Assembly (NCBI RefSeq): GCF_042651465.1 | Contig: NZ_JBHSCZ010000001.1 | Location: forward strand, 1,426,001 to 1,490,000 | Length of the DNA stretch: 64,000 nucleotides | Origin: Ferruginibacter yonginensis | GTDB lineage: Bacteria > Bacteroidota > Bacteroidia > Chitinophagales > Chitinophagaceae | Reading direction: 5' to 3' | In this document: piece after piece, positions 9,260 to 18,247 of the stretch | How the letters are laid out: every line of letters starts with the position of its first letter | How positions within the stretch are numbered: position 1 is the first letter of the stretch | Made by a program: the position numbers and the translations under genes | Notes under the pieces: model-generated | Databases searched by the model: none | Told to the model about the DNA's origin: nothing | The model's input: the letters and a program-made list of their open reading frames with translations, nothing else

Positions 9260-10081
9260 TTATTTCTTTTTTGTAGAAAGGCTTTGTAAAAATTTGTCTA
9301 ATGCGCTTACCATACCTGGAGATTGTGGTGTTGGTGCTTTAATGTCTAAAGATAGCCCAGCATCTTCAGCAGCCTTAAATGTATTTAAACCGAAACCGCC
9401 TAATTTGGTACCGTTTTGTTTAAAATCAGGTATGTTTTCTAATAAACTTTTAACACCACCTGGCGTAAACAAGCATATAACATCATAATTTTTAGCTATT
9501 ACAGATTTTATGTCGTTGCTAACTACTTTATATAAAACCGGTGTAGCAAATTCGCATTGGTGATTTTTTAACCAATTGGTTACTTCACTATCAAACGATT
9601 CTGAACATGGGTACAAAAACTTTTCATGTTCTTTGTGTTTATTAATAACATCGAACAAACTTTTGTTGGTACCATCTGCACCATAAAATACTTTACGCTT
9701 ACGGTATAAAATAAATTTTTGAAGGTATAGTGCTACTGCTTCTGTGATGCAGAAATATTTAGTTTCTTGCGATACAGTAACTTTCATTTCATCGCATATG
9801 CGAAAGAAATGATCAATAGTGTTTCTGCTAGTGAATATTACAGCAGAATATGCAGCAATATCAATTTTTTGTTTACGGAACTCCTTTGCAGGCACCCCCT
9901 CAATAATTACGAATGGAAAATAATCAACTGCTACATCGTACTTAGCAATTATTTCTGAATAAGGCGACTTAGCACTTTCTGGCTGTGCCTGGGCAATCAA
10001 TATTTTTTTAACCTTTTTGGCCGAAGAAACTACAGCCTTCTCTGCGTTTTTTACCATACCGATTTTCCTATGAGGATGCAA
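9260..10081 (-). CDS. hemD: Uroporphyrinogen-III synthase-like protein (HemD)
   Basis: Predicted to cyclise hydroxymethylbilane to uroporphyrinogen III in heme biosynthesis. The 273 aa show the two-lobed HemD pattern: ILIAQAQPESAKSPYSEI near the start, AVIFTSRNTIDHFF in the first lobe, then DVICLFTPGGVKSLLENI and GGFGLNTFKAAEDAGL in the second. The Lys-rich first 25 residues are an extension. The start lies 3 nt after the end of the DUF4271 gene, so the two are co-transcribed. HemD is poorly conserved, so the assignment rests on fold-level pattern and on this gene pair, which I recall as common in Bacteroidota. Confidence 0.8.
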   Translation of the reverse strand: MHPHRKIGMVKNAEKAVVSSAKKVKKILIAQAQPESAKSPYSEIIAKYDVAVDYFPFVIIEGVPAKEFRKQKIDIAAYSAVIFTSRNTIDHFFRICDEMKVTVSQETKYFCITEAVALYLQKFILYRKRKVFYGADGTNKSLFDVINKHKEHEKFLYPCSESFDSEVTNWLKNHQCEFATPVLYKVVSNDIKSVIAKNYDVICLFTPGGVKSLLENIPDFKQNGTKLGGFGLNTFKAAEDAGLSLDIKAPTPQSPGMVSALDKFLQSLSTKKK

Positions 10082-10083
10082 AA

Positions 10084-10962
10084 TTACGAATTATTACTTA
10101 TAAACATCATTACAGTTTTATAAATTAGCATAATCGGCAATATTTCTACTGAAATGATATACAAAAGGAAGTGAAAACCAGCTACTTTAAACTTATGCTG
10201 CAACATACTGTATGAACGCAAATACCTAAGTATTACAACTAGGCTTAGCAACAATATTGATATAAAAATAACAATTGCAACTATTTTTTGAACACTAAAT
10301 GCCATAAAAAGTATAATGGGCAATAAAAAAATACCAATTACTTTATTAATAAGAAATACAATAAATATATAGGTATTAGCTGCAGATTGGTAACCTGTAA
10401 GCCAACCTGATAGTTTAAGAACCAAAAATTTTACAAAATAACATATGCCTACTGCGGCAATGCAATAAAAGCATAACAATGCGTTATGCGTTGTATCACC
10501 AAGAATTTTATTATGAACATATAAATAAATATAAATGCCCGTAACTATAACAAAATTGAGGTTAAAAATTAGTGACGGTATTTTGGCTTGCTCTAACTGA
10601 TCGGTTAATTGGTTTTGCCGTAATGATGAATTAAAAAATACCCGAAATAAAGTATTGAAATACCTTGAAAAAAAAGTTCGCATTAAACCAACTAACAAAA
10701 ACAATAAACTTATAATGTAAAAAAAAGGCTCATTGCTTTGCCTATTTTTAACTTTCGTTACAAAAGCTTGTGGCGTTTGCTTAGCGTTTAATAAGAAGTT
10801 ACTATCTAATAAACGAACCATCGGTTGCTTTTGGGGCGCTTGTTTATTAACGACAGTATCAATAGTAGGTTTACTTAACAACGTAGTATCAACAGCTGTT
10901 TGGGCTTGCAACTTAAAAAGAAACAGTAACCAAAATACCCCAAAAGCAAGTAAGCGTTTCAC
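10084..10962 (-). CDS. DUF4271 membrane protein
   Basis: Bacteroidota-specific inner-membrane protein of unknown function. The 292 aa begin with a signal sequence ending KLQA before QTAV, followed by a Thr/Pro-rich periplasmic stretch of about 60 residues. Then come roughly six hydrophobic helices (for example FFYIISLLFLLVGLM, IFLLPIILFMAFSVQ, LPIMLIYKTVMMF). A motif SRYFNTLFRVFFNSSLRQ sits after the first helix. It is directly upstream of hemD and probably in the same transcript as the BamA-like gene 44 nt before it. The hemD pairing hints at an envelope or tetrapyrrole link, but nothing in the sequence proves this. Confidence 0.8.
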   Translation of the reverse strand: MKRLLAFGVFWLLFLFKLQAQTAVDTTLLSKPTIDTVVNKQAPQKQPMVRLLDSNFLLNAKQTPQAFVTKVKNRQSNEPFFYIISLLFLLVGLMRTFFSRYFNTLFRVFFNSSLRQNQLTDQLEQAKIPSLIFNLNFVIVTGIYIYLYVHNKILGDTTHNALLCFYCIAAVGICYFVKFLVLKLSGWLTGYQSAANTYIFIVFLINKVIGIFLLPIILFMAFSVQKIVAIVIFISILLLSLVVILRYLRSYSMLQHKFKVAGFHFLLYIISVEILPIMLIYKTVMMFISNNS

Positions 10963-11006
10963 TAAATTAATTTTTGCAAAAATAAGTAGTTGCCATTCAA
11001 TGTTAT

Positions 11007-12821
11007 TTAAAAATAGTTAACATAACCAAAATGAATTTTAGCAGCTTGCCTAATATTAAAAGGAATATCATTACGCTTGCCCAATGCCAAACTTAAGTTT
11101 AACAAACCTGCTTTTGTTTCGTAAGCAATGCCAAGACCAGTACTTACAAAATTATTACTCAGTTTTACATTTTGGTAGGTTGCTTTAGTGCTTCCATAAT
11201 CTACAAATCCAAAAAAGTAAGAATTTAAGCCCAATAATGAACGGTATTCTGCTGTTAACACTGCATATTGGGTAGCATATATACTTTCTTCATCAAACCC
11301 TCTTAATAATTTATACCCACCAATTTGAAAAATTTCGTTTCTAAAAATGGTTGGGCTGCTATACAATCCTCCATGTAAACTAGCTTTAAAAGTACTAGCT
11401 TTTGAAAGCTGAAAATACTTACTAGCAAAAAGTTTTACCCTTAATTGATACGTTTTTAATTGAATAGAATCGTACAACGAAGCATAGTTAAAACTGTTAC
11501 TTTTTAGAGAAATAATATCGTTGTTTTTTTGGATGCTTTTTAAACCAGTTAAGGCGGTAATACCAACATCAAACCCACTTAATGGATTGTACCTATAATT
11601 TGTATTGTTAAACTCGTAGGTAATACCAGCGTTAGTAGCTTTTACATCAATATTAGTAGGTAAGGTTTTGGTTTGTTTAATCATATTTGTATCAATACCA
11701 CCTAGCAATAAATTTGTATTTTGAAACTGAGCAAACACTTTACCAACCTGATTTTTACCGAGGTTTAGCTGTACACCTACTTGAGCGTTTACTTGCAAAA
11801 AACTACTATCTTTTTTAAATAATTCAAATAAGGTACTCAGTCCAAATGCAGATTTTAGAAAAAAAGGTTTATCGTACCCTACATTTAACCTTGGCGATTT
11901 GGGCTGCAGGGCTTGGTATTTGAATAACAAGCCTTCGCCTGCACCAAAAACATTTTTTAAATCAAGATTTACATCACCCGTAATCTGTAGTTTACCCGTA
12001 TTATTTGCATCTGGCAAAAATCCGAAAATAGCACTTGCTTCGCTGCTCTTTTTATTGTCAACATATAAATTTAAAATAGCGCCACTACCCAACATATTGA
12101 GGGTTGATGGTTGTTGTGTTTGGGCATATGGCAACTCCAACATGCGTTTATCAACCTCTTTTAATTTTTCTCGACTATAAATACTCCCATTTATAATATT
12201 GAGGTAACGCTGTAAAAATTTGGCATTGAGTTTTAGTTTTCCGTAGTTTTTAATACTATCAATTTTATAAATATTGCCTTTATTGCCCATTAATACAGCA
12301 GTAATTTGATTGTTATTAATACTTACACTATCTAAATACACCGAAGCAAATGGGTAACCATCATTTTCATATATAGATAATAATTGCTCTTTAAGCCGAT
12401 TCACTTCTGCTATGTTCATTGGCTTGTTATTAAAAACCTTATCAGTATAACCAGCTTTGCTCAATATATTTTTATCAAACCCGTATGTTCTTAACTGTAC
12501 CCAATTGTATTGCGTACCTACGTATAGCTGTATAAAAATAGTAGCATTTATTTCCCAAATACTATCAACAGAAGCCACTAAAAAACCTTTGTTGGCTAAC
12601 AGTTGTGGCAAGTTATTGATGTATTCGTATGCTTGTTGTTTTGTAACAAAACTTGTTTTAATGACGGGCAGCGGTGTATTGATTGTATCTTTGTATTGCA
12701 CAGTAAGGGTTACATTATTAGGAACCGCTATTTGCGTTTGTGCTTTTACACATAAATGTAGTACACAAGCCAGCATTATTAAAAATGTATGTTGCCCTAT
12801 TTTTTTTAAAGCCATGTGCAT
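11007..12821 (-). CDS. BamA/TamA-type outer-membrane protein
   Basis: Predicted outer-membrane beta-barrel of the Omp85/surface-antigen superfamily. The 604 aa start with a signal peptide (cleavage after HLCVKA, mature Gln). POTRA-like periplasmic segments follow, with the recurrent pattern LKEQLLSIYENDGYPFASV (about residues 145-165). A barrel region begins near residue 260 and has alternating aromatic strands, a late GYKLLRGFDEESIYATQY segment typical of the Omp85 L6 region, and a terminal Phe (HFGYVNYF). Two in-frame ATGs lie near the start (12821 and 12815); the second gives a cleaner signal peptide. The exact role (assembly factor or translocator) is not readable. It is divergent from hemW, with 42 nt between starts. 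Confidence 0.8.
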   Translation of the reverse strand: MHMALKKIGQHTFLIMLACVLHLCVKAQTQIAVPNNVTLTVQYKDTINTPLPVIKTSFVTKQQAYEYINNLPQLLANKGFLVASVDSIWEINATIFIQLYVGTQYNWVQLRTYGFDKNILSKAGYTDKVFNNKPMNIAEVNRLKEQLLSIYENDGYPFASVYLDSVSINNNQITAVLMGNKGNIYKIDSIKNYGKLKLNAKFLQRYLNIINGSIYSREKLKEVDKRMLELPYAQTQQPSTLNMLGSGAILNLYVDNKKSSEASAIFGFLPDANNTGKLQITGDVNLDLKNVFGAGEGLLFKYQALQPKSPRLNVGYDKPFFLKSAFGLSTLFELFKKDSSFLQVNAQVGVQLNLGKNQVGKVFAQFQNTNLLLGGIDTNMIKQTKTLPTNIDVKATNAGITYEFNNTNYRYNPLSGFDVGITALTGLKSIQKNNDIISLKSNSFNYASLYDSIQLKTYQLRVKLFASKYFQLSKASTFKASLHGGLYSSPTIFRNEIFQIGGYKLLRGFDEESIYATQYAVLTAEYRSLLGLNSYFFGFVDYGSTKATYQNVKLSNNFVSTGLGIAYETKAGLLNLSLALGKRNDIPFNIRQAAKIHFGYVNYF

Positions 12822-12863
12822 GCGCTATGGTTCAATTTTTTGTAAAAGTAAAGCTATAATTAT

Positions 12864-13991
12864 TTGTCTGGTATTTATATTCATATTCCATTTTGTAGAC
12901 AAGCCTGCAATTATTGCAATTTCCATTTTTCAGTATCGCTGCAACATAAAAAAGCAATGGTGGCTGCTATTGTGCAAGAAATTACATCAAGGTTAAACTT
13001 TATTCCTTCAAAAAAAATTGCCACCGTTTATATTGGTGGCGGTACACCTAGTTTATTATTGGCAGATGAGTTATCACAAATAATTACAGCTGTATACCAA
13101 CAATTTGATGTAGCAGCTGATGCAGAAATAACCCTTGAAGCCAACCCCGATGATATTAATGACGCCTCTTTACAAACATGGCTACATTTGGGCATCAATA
13201 GATTATCAGTAGGTTTACAATCATTTAATGAGAACGAATTGAAGTGGATGAATAGGGCCCACAATGCCACACAATCTATTGAAAGTATTGCGGCGATAAA
13301 ACGAGCAGGTTTTCAACAATTTTCGGTTGATTTAATTTACGGTTCACCCTTACAAACTGATGAAGATTTGATTCGCAATTTCAACATTATTGCCGCTGAA
13401 AAAATACCACATATATCATGTTATGCCTTAACAGTTGAACCGGGTACTTTACTCAATCAACAAATTGCCAAACAAAAAATGAGTAATGTAGATGCAGATA
13501 AACAAGCTGCACAATTTGAGTTATTGTTACAATTAATGAAAAATGCAGGCTACGAGCAATATGAAATCAGTAACTTTTGTTTACCAGGCCACCGCAGTAA
13601 ACACAATAGTAGCTATTGGCAAGGCAAGCCTTATTGGGGCTTTGGCCCATCAGCCCATAGTTTTAATGGTGAAAATATAAGACGTTGGAACGTAGCAAAT
13701 AATAGCATTTATATAAAATCTATAGAAAATAATATAGTTGCCTTTGAAGAAGAAATACTTACCAAAGACCAACAATTTAATGAGTATGTTATGACAGCAT
13801 TACGTACCATAGAGGGAATCAATACCACTATTATAAAAGAAAAATTTGGGGGCGACTACCTTTCGCTTCTATCAAAAAATATTGAAAAATATACCACAAA
13901 CGAGTTACTTGTAATAAATGATGATTGTGTAGTGGTAACTGCCAAAGGCAAGTTTTTGGTAGACGGTATTGCTAGTAATTTATTTGTATAA
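12864..13991 (+). CDS. hemW: HemW-type radical SAM protein (heme chaperone)
   Basis: Oxygen-independent coproporphyrinogen oxidase-like protein; characterised HemW proteins are heme chaperones. The 375 aa carry the radical SAM cluster motif C11-x3-C15-x2-C18 (PFCRQACNYC), then YIGGGTPSLL, SVGLQSFNENELKWMNR, FSVDLIYGSP and the HemW-typical tail (YWQGKPYWGFGPSAHSF). The start is TTG at 12864: the frame has a stop at 12849-12851 and no ATG or GTG in between, and starting here gives the standard N-terminus (GIYIHIPFCRQACNYC). It ends 5 nt from the convergent gpsA with no terminator between. Confidence 0.9.
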   Translation: MSGIYIHIPFCRQACNYCNFHFSVSLQHKKAMVAAIVQEITSRLNFIPSKKIATVYIGGGTPSLLLADELSQIITAVYQQFDVAADAEITLEANPDDINDASLQTWLHLGINRLSVGLQSFNENELKWMNRAHNATQSIESIAAIKRAGFQQFSVDLIYGSPLQTDEDLIRNFNIIAAEKIPHISCYALTVEPGTLLNQQIAKQKMSNVDADKQAAQFELLLQLMKNAGYEQYEISNFCLPGHRSKHNSSYWQGKPYWGFGPSAHSFNGENIRRWNVANNSIYIKSIENNIVAFEEEILTKDQQFNEYVMTALRTIEGINTTIIKEKFGGDYLSLLSKNIEKYTTNELLVINDDCVVVTAKGKFLVDGIASNLFV

Positions 13992-13996
13992 AGCCG

Positions 13997-15034
13997 TTAA
14001 ATCAACAATGATTCAATTTTTTTAAACCCAGCTTTTGCATGTACGCCATTCCATAAAATATCATACACTGTGCTTGCAATAGGCATATCTGCTTTTACTT
14101 TTTGGTTAATAATGTACATACATTTTGCTGCATTGTACCCTTCAGCAACCATACTCATTTCAAGTTGTGCATTTTTTACTGAATACCCTTTACCTACCAT
14201 GTTTCCAAAGGTTCTGTTACGGCTAAATAAGGAGTAACAGGTTACCAACAAATCACCTAAGTAAACAGAGGCAGCATAATTAGCATGTAAATTTTCAATG
14301 CCATTACTGGTATGGTCCATATAACCTACTTCTGCATTTATAATACCAGCTTTTCGTAAAAACCCAGCCATTTCATCGGCACTGTTTGCAATAAGTACGC
14401 TTAAAAAATTATCACCATAATCAAGCCCATGCACTATACCTGCTCCAACTGCATAAATATTTTTTAGTACTGCTGCATACTGCACCCCATAAATATCTTT
14501 ATTTAAAACTGTGTTGAGGTAAGGTGTTTTAAAATGTTGTGCAATGTTTTTATTCATATCAGCATCAACACCAGTAAAAGTGAGGTACGATAGTTTTTCA
14601 GAAGCAACTTCTTCAGCATGACAAGGCCCTAACAATGCAAAATAATTTTCGATACTTACATTAAAATGTTTTGCCAAATAATCATTCAACAATTCATTTT
14701 CATCTGGTAAAATACCTTTAACAGCCGATACAATTTTTTTACCCTCAAAACTATTTTTTTGTAACTGCGATAACGCATTAATTGTAAAAGCAGATGGTAT
14801 AGCAATTACAATAACATCTGACTGGTCAACTACTTCTTGTGCATTGGTGGTGAGTTGTAGTTTATTAATATCGAAACGGGCACTAGCAAGGTATTGCGGA
14901 TTGTGATGCGATATTTTAAAAGATTCAATAGCCTCTGCACTTCTATTCCACCAACAAATACTATTACCATTATCAGTTAAAATTTTTGCAATAGCAGTAC
15001 CCCAACTTCCACTCCCTAATATGCCAAATTTCAT
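13997..15034 (-). CDS. gpsA: NAD(P)-dependent glycerol-3-phosphate dehydrogenase
   Basis: Makes sn-glycerol 3-phosphate from dihydroxyacetone phosphate for phospholipid synthesis. The 345 aa contain the Rossmann motif GSGSWG (residues 7-12), the second cofactor-binding run DVIVIAIPSAF, LLGPCHAEEV and the catalytic-type Lys191 (YAAVLKNIYAVGAGI). C-terminal substrate-binding part: RNRTFGNMVGKGYS, VAEGYNAAKCMY. It lies 35 nt after rnc on the minus strand and probably shares the acpP-fabF-rnc transcript, so four genes of lipid and RNA metabolism form one block. Confidence 0.95.
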   Translation of the reverse strand: MKFGILGSGSWGTAIAKILTDNGNSICWWNRSAEAIESFKISHHNPQYLASARFDINKLQLTTNAQEVVDQSDVIVIAIPSAFTINALSQLQKNSFEGKKIVSAVKGILPDENELLNDYLAKHFNVSIENYFALLGPCHAEEVASEKLSYLTFTGVDADMNKNIAQHFKTPYLNTVLNKDIYGVQYAAVLKNIYAVGAGIVHGLDYGDNFLSVLIANSADEMAGFLRKAGIINAEVGYMDHTSNGIENLHANYAASVYLGDLLVTCYSLFSRNRTFGNMVGKGYSVKNAQLEMSMVAEGYNAAKCMYIINQKVKADMPIASTVYDILWNGVHAKAGFKKIESLLI

Positions 15035-15069
15035 GATGTAATTTTTAATAATATAAACTGTTACTTTAT

Positions 15070-15711
15070 TTACAGTCCTAAATTTTCAACGGCTTTAAAT
15101 GCCGCTAACTGGCTAGCATCTTTCTTATTAAAGCCTTTAGCTTGTGCAATAACTTCACCATCAATAGTAGCACCAATGGTAAACAAACGTCTGCCGCCTT
15201 CCATTGATTCATTCACAATAACAAAGGTTAAAGATTTACCATTTTTATTAGCCCAGCCGTATAATTTATTTTTGATGTTAATTTCAATACTTTCCAATTC
15301 ATCTGTAAACATATGATTAGAAATGATGTATTGCTCAACCCACTGTTGTGTTTTTTTATAGCCTTTATCTAAGTACACTGCACCTATCAGTGCCTCCAAG
15401 GTATTGCCGAATATTTGTGATTTCTTTAAAGCAGTGTCTAACTTATTGTAGATGGTAATTTTTTTAAGCCCCATACGCACCGCTATTTCATTTAACTTCT
15501 GACGATTTACCATTTTACTTCTCATCTCAGTTAAAAACCCTTCATCTTTATATGGGTATTTCATAAAAAGAAAATGAGCAATAATAGCACTCAGTACCGC
15601 ATCACCCAAAAACTCTAAACGTTCATTATTTTCATCGGCCCCTTCACGTACAGAACGGTGGCTCAAGGCTGTTTTATACAACTGTACATCACCCGGTTTA
15701 AAACCCAACAC
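15070..15711 (-). CDS. rnc: Ribonuclease III, body (true start probably upstream in another frame)
   Basis: Double-strand-specific endoribonuclease for rRNA and mRNA processing. The visible frame gives 213 aa from a GTG codon: RNase III signature NERLEFLGDAVL (acidic residues E33 and D37), a second acidic helix with E106 (NTLEALIGAVYLDKGY) and a C-terminal dsRNA-binding domain (about 146-213, ending KKDASQLAAFKAVENLGL). The GTG start is doubtful. The codons just before it encode KKQLQN, which together with the GTG-encoded Val continues the first conserved helix of the family, and the frame stays open back to 15805-15807 without any ATG, GTG or TTG. A natural-looking ATG exists in the neighbouring frame (see 15712-15833). 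Confidence 0.85.
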   Translation of the reverse strand: MLGFKPGDVQLYKTALSHRSVREGADENNERLEFLGDAVLSAIIAHFLFMKYPYKDEGFLTEMRSKMVNRQKLNEIAVRMGLKKITIYNKLDTALKKSQIFGNTLEALIGAVYLDKGYKKTQQWVEQYIISNHMFTDELESIEINIKNKLYGWANKNGKSLTFVIVNESMEGGRRLFTIGATIDGEVIAQAKGFNKKDASQLAAFKAVENLGL

Positions 15712-15833
15712 GTTTTGTAGTTGTTTTTTAAAATCCTTTTTTTGGGGCTCATCTATAAAAATGCCTTGTATGTATAGTAATGTTTTTTTGATATACTTTT
15801 TTTGCTAAAATTAAAGAATTTGAATGGAAACAT
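15712..15833 (-). other. rnc: Out-of-frame 5' part of rnc: -1 frameshift or sequencing indel
   Basis: On the minus strand an ATG at 15833-15831 opens a frame reading MFPFKFFNFSKKSISKK, a plausible RNase III N-terminus, but it stops at 15755-15753. The conserved body frame is open from 15804 onward and is exactly -1 relative to this ATG frame. Two runs of seven A residues (complements of 15797-15803 and 15783-15789) lie inside the overlap. A -1 slip, or one missing or extra base in either run, joins the frames into a protein of about 253 aa, the normal family length. Programmed slippage, a real mutation or a homopolymer sequencing error all fit. Confidence 0.6.
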
Positions 15834-15944
15834 TTGCTTAATCTTTGATTTTCAACATCAAAAAAATATTGAAAAATATACAAACACCCATAGCAATGCT
15901 AGGCTATTATTAGCAATAACTAGTAAAATAAATTAAAATAGAAT

Positions 15945-17198
15945 TTAAGCTTTGTACTTTTTAATAATCACACTTGCGTTGTGACCACCAAACCCAAAAG
16001 TATTACTCAATGCAGCATTCACCACTTTGTGTTGTGCTTTATTGAAAGTAAAGTTTAATTTAGGATCTAGCTCCGGATCATCAGTAAAGTGATTAATGGT
16101 AGGCGGAACAATATCTTTAGTAACCGCTAATATACAAGCCAAGGTTTCTAATGCGCCTGCAGCACCTAAACAGTGGCCGGTCATACTTTTTGTAGAACTA
16201 ATATTAAGATTATAAGCATGATCACCAAAAACGCTTAAAATAGCTTTGGTTTCAGCAATATCACCTAACGGTGTTGACGTACCATGTACGTTAATGTAAT
16301 CGATTTCTGTTGGTTGCATACCTGCATCTTGCAATGCGGCATTCATAACATTTTTGGCACCTAACCCTTCTGGGTGTGGAGCTGTAATATGGTGTGCATC
16401 AGCAGTAGCACCACCACCGGCAATTTCACAGTATATTTTTGCACCACGAGCTAGTGCATGCTCAAGGCTTTCAATAACTAAAACACCAGCACCTTCTCCC
16501 ATAACAAACCCATCACGATCTTTATCGAATGGGCGACTTGCCGTTTCTGGTGAATCGTTTCTTTCGCTGAGCGCTTTCATGGCATTAAAACCACCTACCC
16601 CAGCTGCACTTACAACCGCTTCGCTACCACCTGTAACTACAACATCGGCCTTGCCCAAACGAATGGTATCAAAAGCATCAATAATAGCGTTGGTTGATGA
16701 AGCACATGCACTTACAACAGCATAGTTTGGTCCCCTAAAACCATGTTTCATAGATATTTGACCAGCGGCAATATCTAAAATCATTTTAGGTATAAAAAAT
16801 GGATTGAAACGAGGCGTTCCGTCACCATTTGCAAAGTTTACTACTTCTTCTTGAAAAGTAATTAAACCACCAATACCGCTAGCGAAAATAACGCCTACTC
16901 TATCGGGATTTGCATTTTCTGGCGTAATACCAGCATCTTTCACTGCTTCATCAGCTGCAATCATAGCAAACTGTGTAAAGCGATCCATTTTACGGGCTTC
17001 TTTACGGTCTAAATAAGTAGCAGCGTCAAAATCCTTTACCTCACATGCAAAACGAGTTTTGAATTTTGATGCATCAAATTGTGTAATCATAGCACAGCCA
17101 CTCACACCATCTGTTAAACCTTGCCAATATTCATCAACAGTTTTTCCGATGGAAGTAAGTGCACCAAGGCCAGTTACTACTACTCTTTTTAAAGCCAT
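15945..17198 (-). CDS. fabF: 3-oxoacyl-ACP synthase II (FabF)
   Basis: Condenses malonyl-ACP with acyl-ACP in fatty acid elongation. The 417 aa show the full KAS II catalytic set: Cys165 (VVSACASSTNA), His305 (NVHGTSTPLGD), Lys337 and His342 (STKSMTGHCLGAAGA), plus the Gly-rich C-terminal NTFGFGGHNASVIIKKY. It directly follows acpP (63 nt), which encodes its carrier partner, and precedes rnc. This acpP-fabF-rnc order is widespread in bacteria. Nothing unusual. Confidence 0.97.
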   Translation of the reverse strand: MALKRVVVTGLGALTSIGKTVDEYWQGLTDGVSGCAMITQFDASKFKTRFACEVKDFDAATYLDRKEARKMDRFTQFAMIAADEAVKDAGITPENANPDRVGVIFASGIGGLITFQEEVVNFANGDGTPRFNPFFIPKMILDIAAGQISMKHGFRGPNYAVVSACASSTNAIIDAFDTIRLGKADVVVTGGSEAVVSAAGVGGFNAMKALSERNDSPETASRPFDKDRDGFVMGEGAGVLVIESLEHALARGAKIYCEIAGGGATADAHHITAPHPEGLGAKNVMNAALQDAGMQPTEIDYINVHGTSTPLGDIAETKAILSVFGDHAYNLNISSTKSMTGHCLGAAGALETLACILAVTKDIVPPTINHFTDDPELDPKLNFTFNKAQHKVVNAALSNTFGFGGHNASVIIKKYKA

Positions 17199-17261
17199 AA
17201 ATTGTACGAGTGAAAGTTAAAAATGTTCGAATGCTTTATAAAAAAGCATTCGAACCAGTAA

Positions 17262-17498
17262 TTACTTTGCGTTTTCTTCTAAATAAGAAACAGCTTGACC
17301 AACAGTTGTGATTGTTTCAGCCTGCTCATCAGGTATAGAAATGTTGAACTCTTTTTCAAATTCCATGATAAGCTCTACAGTATCTAGGCTATCTGCACCT
17401 AAATCATTGGTGAAAGAAGCTTCGGTAGTAACTTCTGCTTCATCAACACCTAGTTTATCAACGATAATTTTTTTGACTCTTGTAGCGATGTCTGACAT
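17262..17498 (-). CDS. acpP: Acyl carrier protein
   Basis: Carrier of growing acyl chains in fatty acid synthesis. The 78 aa are acidic and helical, with the phosphopantetheine attachment Ser37 in GADSLDTVELIMEFE. Length and composition are standard for AcpP. First gene of the acpP-fabF-rnc(-gpsA) block; a -7 box lies 27 nt upstream. Confidence 0.97.
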   Translation of the reverse strand: MSDIATRVKKIIVDKLGVDEAEVTTEASFTNDLGADSLDTVELIMEFEKEFNISIPDEQAETITTVGQAVSYLEENAK

Positions 17499-17524
17499 GT
17501 TTGTAATATTTAGTTAATACGGTG

Positions 17525-17532
17525 CAAAAATA
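17525..17532 (-). promoter_or_regulatory. Candidate -7 promoter box for acpP-fabF-rnc
   Basis: The minus strand reads TATTTTTG, matching TAnnTTTG exactly, followed by GCACC. It would give a leader of about 20 nt before the acpP ATG. No clear -33 TTTG was found, so the call rests on one element. Confidence 0.5.
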
Positions 17533-17646
17533 TACTTTTTGATAAAAAAACAATCATTTTAAAAAATTTGTTACAATATGTTTTTAAACATTCTTTGTGC
17601 AACAAATAAAATTTATAGATAAATAGCACAATTTATATGGAAAATA

Positions 17647-17696
17647 TACCCCAAACGCAATAAACACAACACTTTATAAAAAATAATTTTGGGGTA
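17647..17696. repeat. 9-bp inverted repeat in the acpP-GNAT intergenic gap
   Basis: TACCCCAAA (17647-17655) is the exact reverse complement of 17688-17696, with 32 nt between. It is the only GC-richer structure in an otherwise very A+T-rich 269-bp non-coding gap (17499-17767), which also holds the acpP promoter. A T8 run begins about 10 nt after the second arm on the plus strand. Could be an operator or a weak stem-loop; no function can be assigned. Confidence 0.4.
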
Positions 17697-17812
17697 AAGC
17701 AATTTTTTTTATTTGTTTTTATTCAAAAAAAATAGCAAGCTCGTATGTAAAATTTTATTATTCAACAATGTTTTTTCGTAATTTGATAAAACAAATACCT
17801 AAAAAACTTGAT

Positions 17813-18244
17813 ATGGCGTTAAAACAAATTGATCACGGTAGTAATGAATACCTGCAAATGGTACAGTTAAGAGATATGGTATTGCGTCGCCCCTTGGGTT
17901 TAACATTTAACCACGATGAATTGATGGCCGAAAAAGATGATATTCTAATTGTTTGTAAAGAAGATGATGATATATTGGGATGTTGTATTTTAACCAAAAT
18001 AGATGAAAGTACCGTGAGGTTACGCCAAATGGCCGTACCAGATAAGCTTCACGGTAAAGGTATTGGTGCACAAATAATTCACTTTGCAGAAAATATTGCA
18101 AAAGATAAGGGCTTTAAAACCATTACCATGCATGCAAGAGATGCAGCCATTGGTTTCTACGAAAAATTTGGCTACAATATTAAAGGCACTCAATTTATAG
18201 AAGTAAACTTACCGCACCATATTATGGAGAAAATGCTGTTATAA
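17813..18244 (+). CDS. GNAT-family N-acetyltransferase
   Basis: Predicted acetyl-CoA-dependent acyltransferase of unknown substrate. From the ATG at 17813 the protein is 143 aa; an earlier in-frame ATG at 17768 would add 15 basic residues unlike the family. The acetyl-CoA-binding motif A is clear: RQMAVPDKLHGKGIGAQIIH, followed by KGFKTITMHARDAAIGFYEKFGY. The opening (LKQIDHGSNEYLQMVQLRD) and LRRPLGLTF resemble the ElaA/YitI-like branch. It ends only 3 nt from the convergent YcxB-like gene. Confidence 0.85.
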   Translation: MALKQIDHGSNEYLQMVQLRDMVLRRPLGLTFNHDELMAEKDDILIVCKEDDDILGCCILTKIDESTVRLRQMAVPDKLHGKGIGAQIIHFAENIAKDKGFKTITMHARDAAIGFYEKFGYNIKGTQFIEVNLPHHIMEKMLL

Positions 18245-18247
18245 CAT

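Noticed and set aside
16354..16725. 123-codon plus-strand frame opposite fabF
   Set aside because: Antisense shadow; fabF has all catalytic residues.
17499..17767. Possible small gene or RNA in the acpP-GNAT gap
   Set aside because: Very A+T-rich with frequent stops; only the acpP promoter and one inverted repeat can be supported.
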